Shown here in pieces: positions 21,015 through 33,507 of a stretch of DNA of 64,000 nt. The notes under the pieces were generated by a model. The model saw only the letters and a program-made list of their open reading frames with translations. It did no database searches and was not told the DNA's origin. The stretch is taken from assembly GCF_932526225.1 (NCBI RefSeq), contig NC_064048.1:7667015-7731014 (forward strand). Direction: 5' to 3'. Position numbers and translations under genes: made by a program. This DNA comes from Nematostella vectensis (taxonomy: Eukaryota; Cnidaria; Anthozoa; Actiniaria; Edwardsiidae). The stretch's first letter is position 1. Every line of letters begins with the position of its first letter.

Positions 21015-24000
21015 GTCATTACATCATTTGCTCCCTACTCTTCTCTAGCTTTCGGGTCACTACATCATTTGCTCTCTACTCTTCTCTAGCTTTCGGGTCA
21101 TTACATCATTTGCTCTCTACTCTTCTCTAGCTTTCGGGTCATTACATCATTTGCTCTGTACTCTTCTCTAGCTTTTCGGTCACTACATCATTTGCTCTCT
21201 TCTCTTCTCTAGCTTTCGGGTCACTACATCATTTGCTCTCTACTCTTATCTAGCTTTCGGGTCATTACATCATTTGCTCTCTACTCTTCTCTAGCTTTCG
21301 GGTCATTACATTTGCTCTCTACTCTTCTCTAGCTTTCGGGGCATTACATTATTTGCTCTCTACTCTTCTCTAGCTTTCGGGTCATTACATCATTTGCTTT
21401 CTACTCTTCTCTAGCTTTCGGGTCATTACATCATTTGCTTTCTACTCTTCTCTAGCTTTCGGGTCATTACATCATTTGCTCTCTACTCTTCTCTAGCTTT
21501 TGGGTCATTACAGCATTTGCTCTCTACTCTTCTCTAGCTTTCGGGTCATTACATCACTTGCTCTCTACTCTTCTCTAGCTTTCGGGTCATTACATCATTT
21601 GCTCTCTACTCTTCTCTAGCTTTCGGGTCATTACATCATTTGCTCTCCACTTTTCTCTAGCTTTCGGGTCATTACATCATTTGCTCTCTACTCTTCTCTA
21701 GCTTTCGGGTCATTACATCATTTGCTCTCTACTCTTCTCTAGCTTTCGGGTCATTACATCATTTGCTCTCTACTCTTCTCTAGCTTTCGGGTCATTACAT
21801 CATTTGCTCTCTATTCTTCTCTAGCTTTCGGGTCATTACATCATTTGCTTTCTACTCTTCTCTAGCTTTCGGGTCATTACATCATTTGCTCTCTACTCTT
21901 CTCTAGCTTTCGGGTCATTACATCATTTGCTCTCTACTCTTCTCTAGCTTTCGGGTCATTACATCATTTGCTTTCTACTCTTCTCTAGCTTTCGGGTCAT
22001 TACATCATTTGCTCTCTACTCTTCTCTAGCTTTCGGGTCACTACATCATTTGCTCTCTACTCTTCTCTAGCTTTCGGGTCATTACATCATTTGCTCTCTA
22101 CTCTTCTCTAGCTTTCGGGTCATTACATCATTTGCTCTGTACTCTTTTCTAGCTTTTGGGTCACTACATCATTTGCTCTCTTCTCTTCTCTAGCTTTCGG
22201 GTCACTACATCATTTGCTCTCTACTCTTCTCTAGCTTTCGGGTCATTACATCATTTGCTCTCTACTCTTCTCTAGCTTTCGGGTCATTACATTTGCTCTC
22301 TACTCTTCTCTAGCTTTCGGGGCATTACATCATTTGCTCTCCACTTTTCTCTAGCTTTCGGGTCATTACATCATTTGCTTTCTACTCTTCTCTAGCTTTC
22401 GGGTCATTACATCATTTGCTTTCTACTCTTCTCTAGCTTTCGGGTCATTACATCATTTGCTCTCTACTCTTCTCTAGCTTTTGGGTCATTACAGCATTTG
22501 CTCTCTACTCTTCTCTAGCTTTCGGGTCATTACATCACTTGCTCTCTACTCTTCTCTAGCTTTCGGGTCATTACATCATTTGCTCTCTACTCTTCTCTAG
22601 CTTTCGGGTCATTACATCATTTGCTCTCCACTTTTCTCTAGCTTTCGGGTCATTACATCATTTGCTCTCTACTCTTCTCTAGCTTTTGGGTCATTACAGC
22701 ATTTGCTCTCTACTCTTCTCTAGCTTTCGGGTCATTACATCACTTGCTCTCTACTCTTCTCTAGCTTTCGGGTCATTACATCATTTGCTCTCTACTCTTC
22801 TCTAGCTTTCGGGTCATTACATCATTTGCTCTCCACTTTTCTCTAGCTTTCGGGTCATTACATCATTTGCTCTCTACTCTTCTCTAGCTTTCGGGTCATT
22901 ACATCATTTGCTCTCTACTCTTCTCTAGCTTTCGGGTCATTACATCATTTGCTCTCTACTCTTCTCTAGCTTTCGGGTCATTACATCATTTGCTCTCTAT
23001 TCTTCTCTAGCTTTCGGGTCATTACATCATTTGCTTTCTACTCTTCTCTAGCTTTCGGGTCATTACATCATTTGCTCTCTACTCTTCTCTAGCTTTCGGG
23101 TCATTACATCATTTGCTCTCTACTCTTCTCTAGCTTTCGGGTCATTACATCATTTGCTTTCTACTCTTCTCTAGCTTTCGGGTCATTACATCATTTGCTC
23201 TCTACTCTTCTCTAGCTTTCGGGTCACTACATCATTTGCTCTCTACTCTTCTCTAGCTTTCGGGTCATTACATCATTTGCTCTCTACTCTTCTCTAGCTT
23301 TCGGGTCATTACATCATTTGCTCTGTACTCTTTTCTAGCTTTTGGGTCACTACATCATTTGCTCTCTTCTCTTCTCTAGCTTTCGGGTCACTACATCATT
23401 TGCTCTCTACTCTTCTCTAGCTTTCGGGTCATTACATCATTTGCTCTCTACTCTTCTCTAGCTTTCGGGTCATTACATTTGCTCTCTACTCTTCTCTAGC
23501 TTTCGGGGCATTACATCATTTGCTCTCCACTTTTCTCTAGCTTTCGGGTCATTACATCATTTGCTTTCTACTCTTCTCTAGCTTTCGGGTCATTACATCA
23601 TTTGCTTTCTACTCTTCTCTAGCTTTCGGGTCATTACATCATTTGCTCTCTACTCTTCTCTAGCTTTTGGGTCATTACAGCATTTGCTCTCTACTCTTCT
23701 CTAGCTTTCGGGTCATTACATCACTTGCTCTCTACTCTTCCTAGCTTTCGGGTCATTACATCATTTGCTCTCTACTCTTCTCTAGCTTTCGGGTCATTAC
23801 ATCATTTGCTCTCCACTTTTCTCTAGCTTTCGGGTCATTACATCATTTGCTCTCTACTCTTCTCTAGCTTTCGGGTCATTACATCATTTGCTCTCTACTC
23901 TTCTCTAGCTTTCGGGTCATTACATCATTTGCTCTCTACTCTTCTCTAGCTTTCGGGTCATTACATCTTTTGCTCCCTACTCTTCTCTAGCTTTCGGGTC

Positions 24001-24033
24001 ATTACATCATTTGCTCTCTACTCTTCTCTAGCT
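21015..24033. repeat. 41-bp satellite array, about 74 units (copy A)
   Basis: A 41-bp period of the form TCATTACATCATTTGC followed by TCTCTACTCTTCTCTAGC and TTTCGGG. It covers about 3.0 kb here, against about 2.8 units in B and 11.8 in C. A super-repeat is visible. The variant CTCTGTACTC recurs at 21158, 22139 and 23325, spacings of 981 bp (23 units of 41 plus one 38-bp unit) and 1186 bp (five more units). The array lies within an exon of the DUF6589-like gene. On the minus strand each unit contains AGAGAGCAAATGATG, the same sequence as that exon's end. Confidence 0.97.
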
Positions 24034-26360
24034 CTCTGGTCTGACTCACAAGCTCAGCATCAGGGTCTGCCATGACATATTCATCAACAAAAGCTCCTAT
24101 CACATTGTCATAGTAGCCCAATTTTTGTGTTTTTGTATGATGGAGGATCCTTGCAGGTGGGATGTGCCTGGTTGGCTGGCTGTCGGTGGTGTCCATCCCA
24201 AAGAATTCCATCCCAGCCTCTATGATGTATGCTTTGCCAACACTCAATAGAAATTGCTCACACCCTTTATATGACCTATTAGAATAACATAAAAAGTATG
24301 ATTTTAACTAGTGATCTTTCAAACACTTTCAATCTTTTAAATAGTGTGTCATCCTTTTTCCCAATATACAAAAAAATGGTTTGATAGTGAAACACTGCTC
24401 TAAGGAAACCAAATTCCCTATTTGTCATGTTTCTTTTTAATTAACGAATACTTGTTAGTAAAAAATTTTTTTGCAATGCTGTATAAAATCTTTATTGCTT
24501 AACTGTTACCTTGTTACTTTCTCTGGAGTAACGTTTCGGCGGTTGTACTTTTCCCTGAAGAATTTCAGTGTCCCAATCTCTCGGATGGACTCTGCTGAGT
24601 AGAGTTTTGTGTATACAAGCTGAAAAAAGACAAGCATAATAAACAACAGTGCATGTTAGTATTTGTTATACTGGTTTGTGGGTGGAAACAAGGCACCTGA
24701 ATTTTTTGTTTCGAAACTTCGAGGAAATAAAAAGCTTTGAATGAGAATGATGAAGATTGCTTCTACTCCTGTACCATTGCTAATTCTAGCTTATTTAAAC
24801 TTACTTTTTATAACTGTACCTGTAGAAATGACATCTTGGTATGAGAGTGCTTACTAAATGGTGAACAGTGATCAAATCGGTCTTTTGCGGTGTGGCAACC
24901 AGCTCTCAGATCTTTTGCTCCAGCAAACCTGACACGGGTGAGCTGGTCTCCTCTGAAAGGAACTGTTATTCCTAACATGTGGTCATCTAGTTCCTCCCTG
25001 ATCACATGGGCTGCAGGTTGGTCTGGTTCTGACTGAACATCACAAAGACCACCTGGCTGGGCAGGTCCAGCATGGTCTGGGACAACAATCTTTCCAGCTT
25101 CTTTGTAGACCATTTCAGTTGTGTCCTCATATGTACATAGTATGTCTACAACATCACTATATTTCTTCTCATCTTTGAGCTGTAGAGGAAGAGGGAGGAT
25201 GTCTGTCTTCTTGCTCATCTCTTCCTGGTATTTTTGTTGTATGTGTGATGGCACCACAGATTTGAGGAAGTGGAGGGCTGGTATAGCAGCAATAAGGACA
25301 CGTGCAACCAGTACCTTGAAGTCTTCTCGCAGCTTTGTAACCTCATTTTCATCTAGCAGGAAGGCCTTGTTTGGAAGGGTCTTAATATCTCTCTGTAGAG
25401 CCTTCTGGGACATGCCTTCTGTTGGAATTCTCTCAATGATTAAGTTTGAGGCAAAGTGATACAGGTCCTTATTCTGATTGTCACTGCGCATGTCATGTGC
25501 CCTAACCCTGCAATCCCAATTATCACCTGTCCCTTGGAGTCTCTTTCCATCTTTGACTGCTTGTACAACTTTGTCTGTAAAATGTCCACCTACAACATCA
25601 AGCAAGTTTTATTTGCTCCTTTGGGAAAGTCCAAAGCCAAGACGCTGACAACGATTCATCAGCTGAAAAACAACAAACATATGTTTGACATTTGAATAAA
25701 TTTTTGTATGCTTTTATGGGGAAAGCAAGGGCACATTGGGCAGCTAGTTTGATAGGGATAACATAAGTAGCAAACATATATGTTTTAAACCTGTCTTTTT
25801 TTTCTGTAATTTTGGGCCTAAAAAGGTACTCAAAGGTACCTTTGGACCCTCCATTTACACACATTAAGGCTTTGGGAGGGATAGGATAGAACATAGTATG
25901 ATTAGACACTGTTAATAATAATATCTTGATCTTTACCTGTGTCTTTGCATTTCCTTCTGTGAGAAGAATGGTGTTGACCCTTTGGACAAGACTTAGCTCT
26001 CGGTTTCTTTGGTACATAAGTACCCCATATCAGAGGGAGATTGGTGCCTCCACAGTGTCTGGTGGCTTTTTTGCAACTGTAGTTAGCACTTTGTAGAGAA
26101 GTGGGCAGCGGTTTGACATTTCTCCAACTACTTTTTTGAAGTCGTACTCTGCCATCTCATGGTAGGACTTTTCTCTTAAAACTGATGGGCTCCTCTTATG
26201 GCAAAGCTCAGCGCAGGATCTGTCTAGCTCTGTTAGAAACCTTTCTTCACAGGCATATTTAAGGGTTGAATCACCAAATATGACGGTCATGATAATGGAA
26301 GGATTGTGTGTCTTTGATGCATAGATGAGCCTCTCTTCACACACATCATTGATGCCAATA

Positions 26361-27133
26361 GTACAAGGCTGTTTACAAATTTGTTTTGTATGATTATCAT
26401 TTTTAAAAATGAAATTTATCATATACAATCATGTTCATGCCAAACACACACACACAAACAGACTTTTTTTAATGGATTTCAATTTCTTTACACGATCGGG
26501 CACGGTTGCTTGCGATTGCTTGATAAAGACAATATTATACCATTTCAATTGTTTTAACTCCCCCCCGCCCCCCCCACACCCCCACCCCCATTTTTTTCGA
26601 CCAGTCCACCGCCCTTGTGTCAAAGCCGCTACCCTACTGCGGTAAAATTTGGCGAAGACAAGTAGTTTTCACTACAAGTGTAAGCATGTGGGGCAACACC
26701 CAACTTTTTTGGCCCCACAAATTTACTCTATCATTCTCTTATTCTTGGCGCCAAAATCTAATTATAAATCACGCTACGCATAAATCGAGTTATGCTTGCG
26801 TACTCCACTACTCCCAATTGAAAAAATTGATATGGGGGGATTTCTTCCAAAAAGCCAACAATTTTACTCACTTTAATGGGTACCTCTTAGCCTATGAAGT
26901 TTTATTCACAATGCAACATGTCTTTGATACCTGCTTTTCTTTTTCTATATCAATTAATTTTGAGGGTTTACATGGATATATATATATATACTCGTCATCA
27001 GAAATAACTTATTATAAGTACTTTAAAATTTTAACTTTAAAATTAAAACTCCACTCCCCCCACAGCTAATTCTGAATACGCGCCTGCTAAACGTTTACGT
27101 TCTTGTTATGATTTCCAGAGATAAAACGCATAT
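26361..27133. other. 5' flank of the DUF6589-like gene (A)
   Basis: Contains a CACACACAAACA stretch (26446), a long C-rich run (26560-26590) and a TA dinucleotide run (26978-26993). I see no clear first exon, although one is expected upstream of the DUF6589-like gene. Confidence 0.4.
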
Positions 27134-27517
27134 AACGAACCCGCGCGTTCCTAAATCGAGATTCAGGAAACTATTTGGCTGACTCACTCCTCCGTTCTTG
27201 CTCATGCGTTCGCAAAACAACGAACCCGCGCGTTCCTAAATCGAGATTCAGGAAACTATTTGGCTGACTCACTCGTCCGTTCTTGCTCATGCGTTCGCAA
27301 AACAACGAACCCGCGCGTTCCTAAATCGAGATTCAGGAAACTATTTGGCTGACTCACTCGTCCGTTCTTGCTCATGCGTTCGCAAAACAACGAACCCGCG
27401 CGTTCCTAAATCGAGATTCAGGAAACTATTTGGCTGACTCACTCGTCCGTTCTTGCTCATGCGTTCGCAAAACAACGAACCCGCGCGTTCCTAAATCGAG
27501 ATTCAGGAAACTATTTG
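27134..27517. repeat. 85-bp minisatellite, 4.5 units (copy A)
   Basis: Units starting AACGAACCCGCGCGTTCC at 27134, 27219, 27304, 27389 and 27474 (last one partial) have an exact 85-bp period. Units are almost identical. Each contains the near-palindrome GAACCCGCGCGTTC. Copy B has 6.5 units. Confidence 0.95.
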
Positions 27518-28409
27518 CACGCGCGCCCTGCCCAGCCCCCCTACCCTGTGTACCCACGTCCTGCGCACCCCCAACCCCCTGTCACGTACGGGACTGCGGT
27601 TTGAGCATTTTGAAAATTGACGGTTCTCAAAATCGCAGAGTAAGATGGACTTGAGGAAGATGGTTCGACCATTGAATTGATTGACATAACCAATGACTGG
27701 AAGCCATTTGATTGAAGGCACTTTGGTATTTTAGATAATTGCATAATTGCTTGATATTGATTAATCATTTATTCATCATTCGTTTTGACTCCCTTTTTCT
27801 GGGATAGCATTGAAATACCTTTTTCGTCACCAAATATTAAAAGTAAAAATGAGATACATTGAAGACAGCTTTCCAAGTAGCTTGATTTGTTTTCCTCAAG
27901 GAGAGGAAGTTAAACGAACGATCACAAACGATCACGTCTGATAAATCAGGCTAATTTCAACGCAGCTGTTTAGAGGATTGTAACTATCATGCAGTATTTA
28001 AAATCTTGTAACATTTTCATCATAAAAATGCCTGAGTGTTAGTGCCGTAGCAGGGGTGGGGCACTGGGGGGCATATGCCCCCCAATATTTTCAAAAAACA
28101 TAAGGAAATGACCAGTAGGGGCGTGGCTGTGCACCCTAATATTTTCTTAATGTTTCTGTATTGTGCCCCCCCCTTCCCCAAAGCTTACGTGGTCTGCTAC
28201 GGCTCTGATAAAGGATACCCTATTCTACATAATTCAGTGAGGTTATTTCTGTAAGTGCTGATCTGTGTGCATTTCATATTGCGTCTCAAAGCATTTAGTT
28301 TTCCTGTAACTGATGAACTGCTTATTTAATTTCTTGTTCGCGAGGCATTTCACCAGGATGACGTCACAAGAGCACAGGAGTATGTGACAGGTTTGACTTG
28401 TCTGCGGAG
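27518..28409. other. Unit 3' region with a small palindromic element (A)
   Basis: No gene. At about 28043-28202 the inverted ends GCCGTAGCAG and CTGCTACGGC bound about 160 bp that includes the perfect 18-bp palindrome GGGGGGCATATGCCCCCC. This looks like a MITE-like element. It recurs in B (about 44290-44460) with a small duplication at its left end. Confidence 0.5.
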
Positions 28410-29168
28410 AGTAGTTTTACATACTCTTAGTAGTTTTACATACTCTTAGTAGTTTTACATACTCTTAGTAGTTTTACATACTCTTAGTAGTTTTACATAC
28501 TCTTAGTAGTTTTACATACTCTTAGTAGTTTTACATACTCTTAGTAGTTTTACATACTCTTAGTAGTTTTACATACTCTTAGTAGTTTTACATACTCTTA
28601 GTAGTTTTACATACTCTTAGTAGTTTTACATACTCTTAGTAGTTTTACATACTCTTAGTAGTTTTACATACTCTTAGTAGTTTTACATACTCTTAGTAGT
28701 TTTACATACTCTTAGTAGTTTTACATACTCTTAGTAGTTTTACATACTCTTAGTAGTTTTACATACTCTTAGTAGTTTTACATACTCTTAGTAGTTTTAC
28801 ATACTCTTAGTAGTTTTACATACTCTTAGTAGTTTTACATACTCTTAGTAGTTTTACATACTCTTAGTAGTTTTACATACTCTTAGTAGTTTTACATACT
28901 CTTAGTAGTTTTACATACTCTTAGTAGTTTTACATACTCTTAGTAGTTTTACATACTCTTAGTAGTTTTACATACTCTTAGTAGTTTTACATACTCTTAG
29001 TAGTTTTACATACTCTTAGTAGTTTTACATACTCTTAGTAGTTTTACATACTCTTAGTAGTTTTACATACTCTTAGTAGTTTTACATACTCTTAGTAGTT
29101 TTACATACTCTTAGTAGTTTTACATACTCTTAGTAGTTTTACATACTCTTAGTAGTTTTACATACTCT
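28410..29168. repeat. 19-bp satellite, 40 units, A/B junction
   Basis: Forty tandem units of AGTAGTTTTACATACTCTT with no variant seen except the truncated last unit. The array ends in TACTCTGTTTTACAC, a diverged unit. It separates unit A from unit B. Confidence 0.98.
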
Positions 29169-29238
29169 GTTTTACACTAAAGTCTCTACTCTTTACGTTT
29201 CTTATGCATTATACCACATGCAGTCTTTGACTGCCTAT

Positions 29239-29393
29239 TTTTCACCCAGGCTAGTGCGGATGTCGACCGTGATCGTACTGGCCAACTCTGCTACAAATCC
29301 CGCCATCTACTGCTGGAAAATTCCAGAATTACGAAATGCTGTTAGGGATACATTAGTCTGGCTTGGATGTAATCGTAGGAGAGGAGGCACCTA
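29239..29393 (+). pseudogene. GPCR 3' stub (copy B)
   Basis: Reproduces the last ~51 codons of the GPCR at 10222-11202, from FSPRLVRMS through NPAIYCW to the stop. It lacks TM1-TM6. The upstream sequence (from 29169) is not GPCR sequence, and the frame upstream is stopped. This is a duplication-boundary fragment. Confidence 0.93.
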
Positions 29394-29679
29394 GAATAAA
29401 CAAAGTGTGAAAGAGACTTAAAGCCGCATTGTCACCAGTTTACCTCCGGTCGATTACATAACAATATTCGATGATTTTTAACAGAAAACGCGAAAAATAT
29501 TTCAAAATATTGAAAGCAGTGTGTTTATTGGAAGTTTCTTTGAGGATGTGATTGATAATTCAGAGCGGATGGCCTGTTAAATATCTCGGATTTTAATAGA
29601 TTCTTTTGTCTTTTAACGGTTCAGGTTTCCGTCGGACCTCCGGAAATGAACTGGTGACAATGCGGCTTTAACTATGGGT

Positions 29680-30990
29680 CCATAGAACCACCCCTCCCCC
29701 CAAACTTTACCATATCCTCCAAATCTACCATTTGCCATTATCCTATGCCTTGGGCCATGGTACTTGCAGTGTTTAGTATCTGCTAAGTATATGGGAGACC
29801 ACCCCTCCCCCAACATACCACCAAATGCAACATCACGAGATCCTTCTTTTGCTATAGCCCTAAGCCATTTCCATGTTACTCGTGTTGCAGCGCTAAGTAC
29901 CTGCTAAACACCCCTCCCCTAAACTTTTCACCATATCCACCATTTGCCATAGCCTTATTCCTTGGCAAAAGAACTTGCAGTGTTAAGTATCTGCTAAGTG
30001 TGGGATACCATCCCTCCCCCAAACGTTTCACCAAATACACCATATCCACCAAATCCACCATTGCCTATGCCTTGGCCATGGTTACTTATTTGCAGTGCTA
30101 AGTATCTACTAAGTATGGATCGATAGAACCACCCCTCCCCCTAACTTTTCACCAAATCCACCATATGCAATAGCCCTATGCCATTGCCATGTTACTTGAG
30201 TTGCATTGCTAAGTATCTGCTAAACACCCCTCCCCCTAACTTTCCACCATATCCACCAAATCTACCATTTGCCATTATCCTATGCCTTGGGCCATGGTAC
30301 TTGCAGTGTTTAGTATCTGCTAAGTATATGGGAGACCACCCCTCCCCCAACATACCACCAAATGCACCATCAGGAGATCCTTCTTTTGCTATAGCCCTAA
30401 GCCATTTCCATGTTACTCGTGTTGCAGCGCTAAGTACATCTGCTAAACACCCCTCCCCCTAACTTTTCACCAAATCCACCAATTGCCATAGCCCTATGCC
30501 ATTGCCATGTTACTTAAGTTACAGTGCTAAGTATTTACTAACCACTCCTCCCCTAACCTTTCACCAAATCCACCATTTGCAATAGCCCTATGTCATTGCC
30601 ATGGTACTTGCAATGCTAAGTTTCTGCTATGGGTCAATAGAATTCCCCCCTCCCTCTAACTTTTCACCATATATCCCATTTGCCATAGCCCTATGCCATT
30701 GCCATGTTACTCGAGTTACAGTGCTAAGTATCTGCTATCTACCTCTCCCCCTAACTTTTCATCATATCCACCATTTGCCATAGCCCTATGCCATTGCCAT
30801 GGTACTTGCAATGCTGAGTTTCTGCTTAGTATGGGTCCATAGAACCACCCCTCCCCTAAACTTCTCACACTTTGTGATACATACACCCTTTGCCACATAG
30901 CCCTGTCTCTTCTTTAGCTTGATACTTGTAGTGCTGAATGTATGTTATGTATTGATCCATAGAGCCACCCCTCCCCCCATTCTACAGCAT
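29680..30990. repeat. Pyrimidine-rich degenerate minisatellite (copy B)
   Basis: Same unit words as in A (ACCCCTCCCC, ATCCACCATTTGCCATAGCC, GTGCTAAGTATCTGCT), with fewer and differently arranged units, showing unit gain or loss since duplication. Confidence 0.85.
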
Positions 30991-33507
30991 TTTTATAACC
31001 ATTTGGCCATTTGTCACTACAATAAAAAACCTTTTTCAGTCTGGGAAAGTAGGACCCCAGTTTCATTGATCTCAATGTGCTCTATTGTTTTGGGAGACGG
31101 CCTGGCAGAGATAAAAAATGGCATGAGCAAATCCTGCATGGGAGGGCGGGCGGGGCCAAAAGAAACGCCGCCAGGTTAAGCACAATAAGAGAATACAACC
31201 AGCTTGTACGCAATCCTGGACACACCCGTCCCATCACGGGCGACTTGTAGAGACTGATGATGTTATGCTAATAACTTGCCCATATTCGCTCTAATGAGCT
31301 CAGTGAAAATAGTCCTATGTTTAAGGGTACTGACAATTTAAGCAAAAATAGTTCTTAAAATAGGTTTTGATTTTTTACAGGCTCCTACTAAACCTGCCCA
31401 TGTTACTGTATTGGAATACTATGAGCAGTGGTTAAAGTGGTGAGACTTGATACATGACCATTGCTATAGACATTGTACTGCATGGTTGAATATGTAATAT
31501 TGCTTTGATGGAAGAGTGACCCTTTATAAAAGAACCTAGTCATTTTTTTTGGCTCAACAGGTTCTTATATATTGCAGGTGCATACCCAGGATTGGCTGAG
31601 GGTTGGGGGGGGGGTGGATGCTCAGTCATAGGTATCAGGAAAAAGCAAAAGCATATTAATATTTCTTAATAAGAAATTACCCACATTTGGGAGTGCACTC
31701 GCACCCTGTGCCTGTATTGGGGTATTAAAATCCAAAATTTTTGCCTATAGGTTCTTATAAATGACAAATGTGGGACAGTGTTGAATCTTCCTGATTATCA
31801 GGCCTACTTAACTGGATAGTTAAGGGGGTAATCAAATCTCTCATGGAGTTTACTTTATTATTTTTTTTAAAACAATGAGACAAAAATTTTTTTAAAAAAT
31901 GTAGGTTTTTGCAAAGTTAAATGTTTCCTGGCTTTTGCAGAGGGAAGGCAGTTCAAAAAACACATAATCTAGCTAAACATACTTTAAAAGCATATTACTT
32001 TACAAATAATGATAATAGAAAATCTATTAATTACTTATGGACAGGGAGGGGGGCTCTCCCCCAAGCAGCACCCCACCCTTGTACCTGTATTTGTCAATCG
32101 CTATGTGTATAAATGGACTGAGTTTTTTTTTTGGCTTTTTGAGCCCAGTCATTTGATTTGATTAAAAATATTATTCCTTTTTTCATAAATGGTCCCTTTT
32201 TGGCTTTATGGCGTACTCCCTCCATAGTCCATTTGTGCTCAGGTAATAGTTGATGTTTCAAATTCCCTGTAATCCAGAGATAGACTCAGACTCTGTAAAT
32301 TGGTGGGTGACATTTTAATAACCTTAAGTCTTACTACACCAAAAGACACAAATCAAATTTTAAGAAAATATTTATTTATAGAAATACATTAAATCTAGTA
32401 TGAGTGCTTTACCTATACCCAGGAAATAAAACTAATAAGTTACTACCCTGGTTACTACTAGTTTAGTTACTACTACTCTGGTAGTAGTAACTAAACTGTT
32501 CTGGTTAATCAAACAGAACAGTTTAAAAAAAGGCAAGTACAACTAAGGAAATAATGAAATGCTAGAACTTTGTCTAAAATAGTAACTAAATAAGAACTAT
32601 GACTATGTATTCAGATTTTATCTTATGGACATAGTGTAAGCATTCTATGAAGCAAAGGAAGCAATAAATCTAACAACCATATTATTAAAAAAAAATTATA
32701 CTATTATAAAATGCTATTTCCTTTTTTCAAAAATAAATGGGTCATGTAAGGCAAAAATGGGCTCATGTTAGAATAAAACTTATGAAAGTTGAGTACTCCA
32801 CCATATCCACGAGTCATTTTCCATATAGAGTGGTTTTCAAAAACCTGTGAAATACTATTCAGTTTTTTAGTACTAATACACTGTAATGTCTTTGTTCTCT
32901 TTTGTCCTGGCTTTACTATTACACAATTACACTATTGTTGCATGGGATTTTGAAAACCACTCTAATGTATGAAAGCTGGTCTGTGGTTTAAGCTTCATAT
33001 CTTGTCAATTTTTGCAGCTTTTTTATATTGTTAAATATACCCTTGTTAAATAAAAAAATACACAGGACCCCCATCTTTAAAAAGGCCAATTTGAAGATTC
33101 TAATATGGCAATGCAATGTGTGCCCTTATTCCTAATGCAACTAATTTGAAAAGTATTAAAAATGCTGAAATAGCAAGGGAGTGTGAATACATTTATTGTA
33201 CTTTTGCTCTGAAATCTAAGGCGAGGGGTTGAAATTTGTGATCTCTTAGCCCCTTTTTGTCAAGTCACTGCATCTAGCAATTCTGATGCTTTTCATTACT
33301 TGGTACTGCAAGAACATAATTCATATTGGAAATTCTAATGCAGAAGGTCTCTAAAAGATCTAGATTTTGAGGTTTTGGTATTTGATCGTCAAAAGTTCAT
33401 TCATTCTAATAATGCTTTGAAATATCTGAATGTGTGGGACTATTCAGTTGCAGAATTTAGGCCTTTCATACACCCTGGATAACCAGACGTCCTTAGTAGG
33501 AAAGTTA
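30991..33507. other. AT-rich non-coding block (copy B)
   Basis: Counterpart of 12961-15482. The G homopolymer near 31602 is shorter than in A. The first hairpin (32459-32496) and the mini-MITE (32828-32962) are retained. No gene. Confidence 0.6.

Larger units (their letters stand above)
19650..26360 (-). pseudogene. DUF6589-like spliced gene, copy A (decayed)
   Basis: A multi-exon minus-strand gene resembling DUF6589 proteins, which are abundant in cnidarians and of unknown, perhaps mobile-element-related, function (family from memory). Exons with GT/AG borders: about 26360-25939 (PSVLREKSYH, LSLVQRVN), 25667-24825 (DNWDCRVRAHDM, FAGAKDLRAG), 24619-24510 (FFREKYNRRNV), 24275 into the 41-bp array, the other side of the array to 20888 (SYTLGYISYGW), 20759-20579 (YYGLNVIELVV) and 20097-19650 (LNWSGGRGRNIACDAAQ). 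Damage: TGA at 26030-26032 (B reads TTA), TAA at 25609-25611 shared with B, the array interrupting one exon, TGA at 20657-20659 (C reads CGA), and a frameshift at an A6 run near 19870-19880 in all copies. The true 5' end was not found. Confidence 0.7.
11043..29234. repeat. Segmental duplication, unit copy A
   Basis: The sequence from CTATTTTTCACCC in the GPCR 3' end through the 19-bp array recurs from 29235 (copy B) and from 50368 (copy C), in the same orientation and nearly identical by eye. A is about 18.2 kb. It uniquely carries a LINE (about 17553-19217) and a 74-unit 41-bp array. It lacks the MULE present in B and C. Confidence 0.95.

Noticed and set aside
21015..24033. CRISPR array
   Set aside because: The 41-bp units are directly abutting with no unique spacers, and the context is a eukaryotic exon. 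It is a satellite.
27430..27654. Short frame spanning the end of the 85-bp minisatellite
   Set aside because: It starts within the repeat and runs into a C-rich stretch; no domain, and the same in B because of duplication.
28410..29168. Telomeric repeat
   Set aside because: The unit is a 19-mer without the TTAGGG-type core and lies between duplicated gene units.
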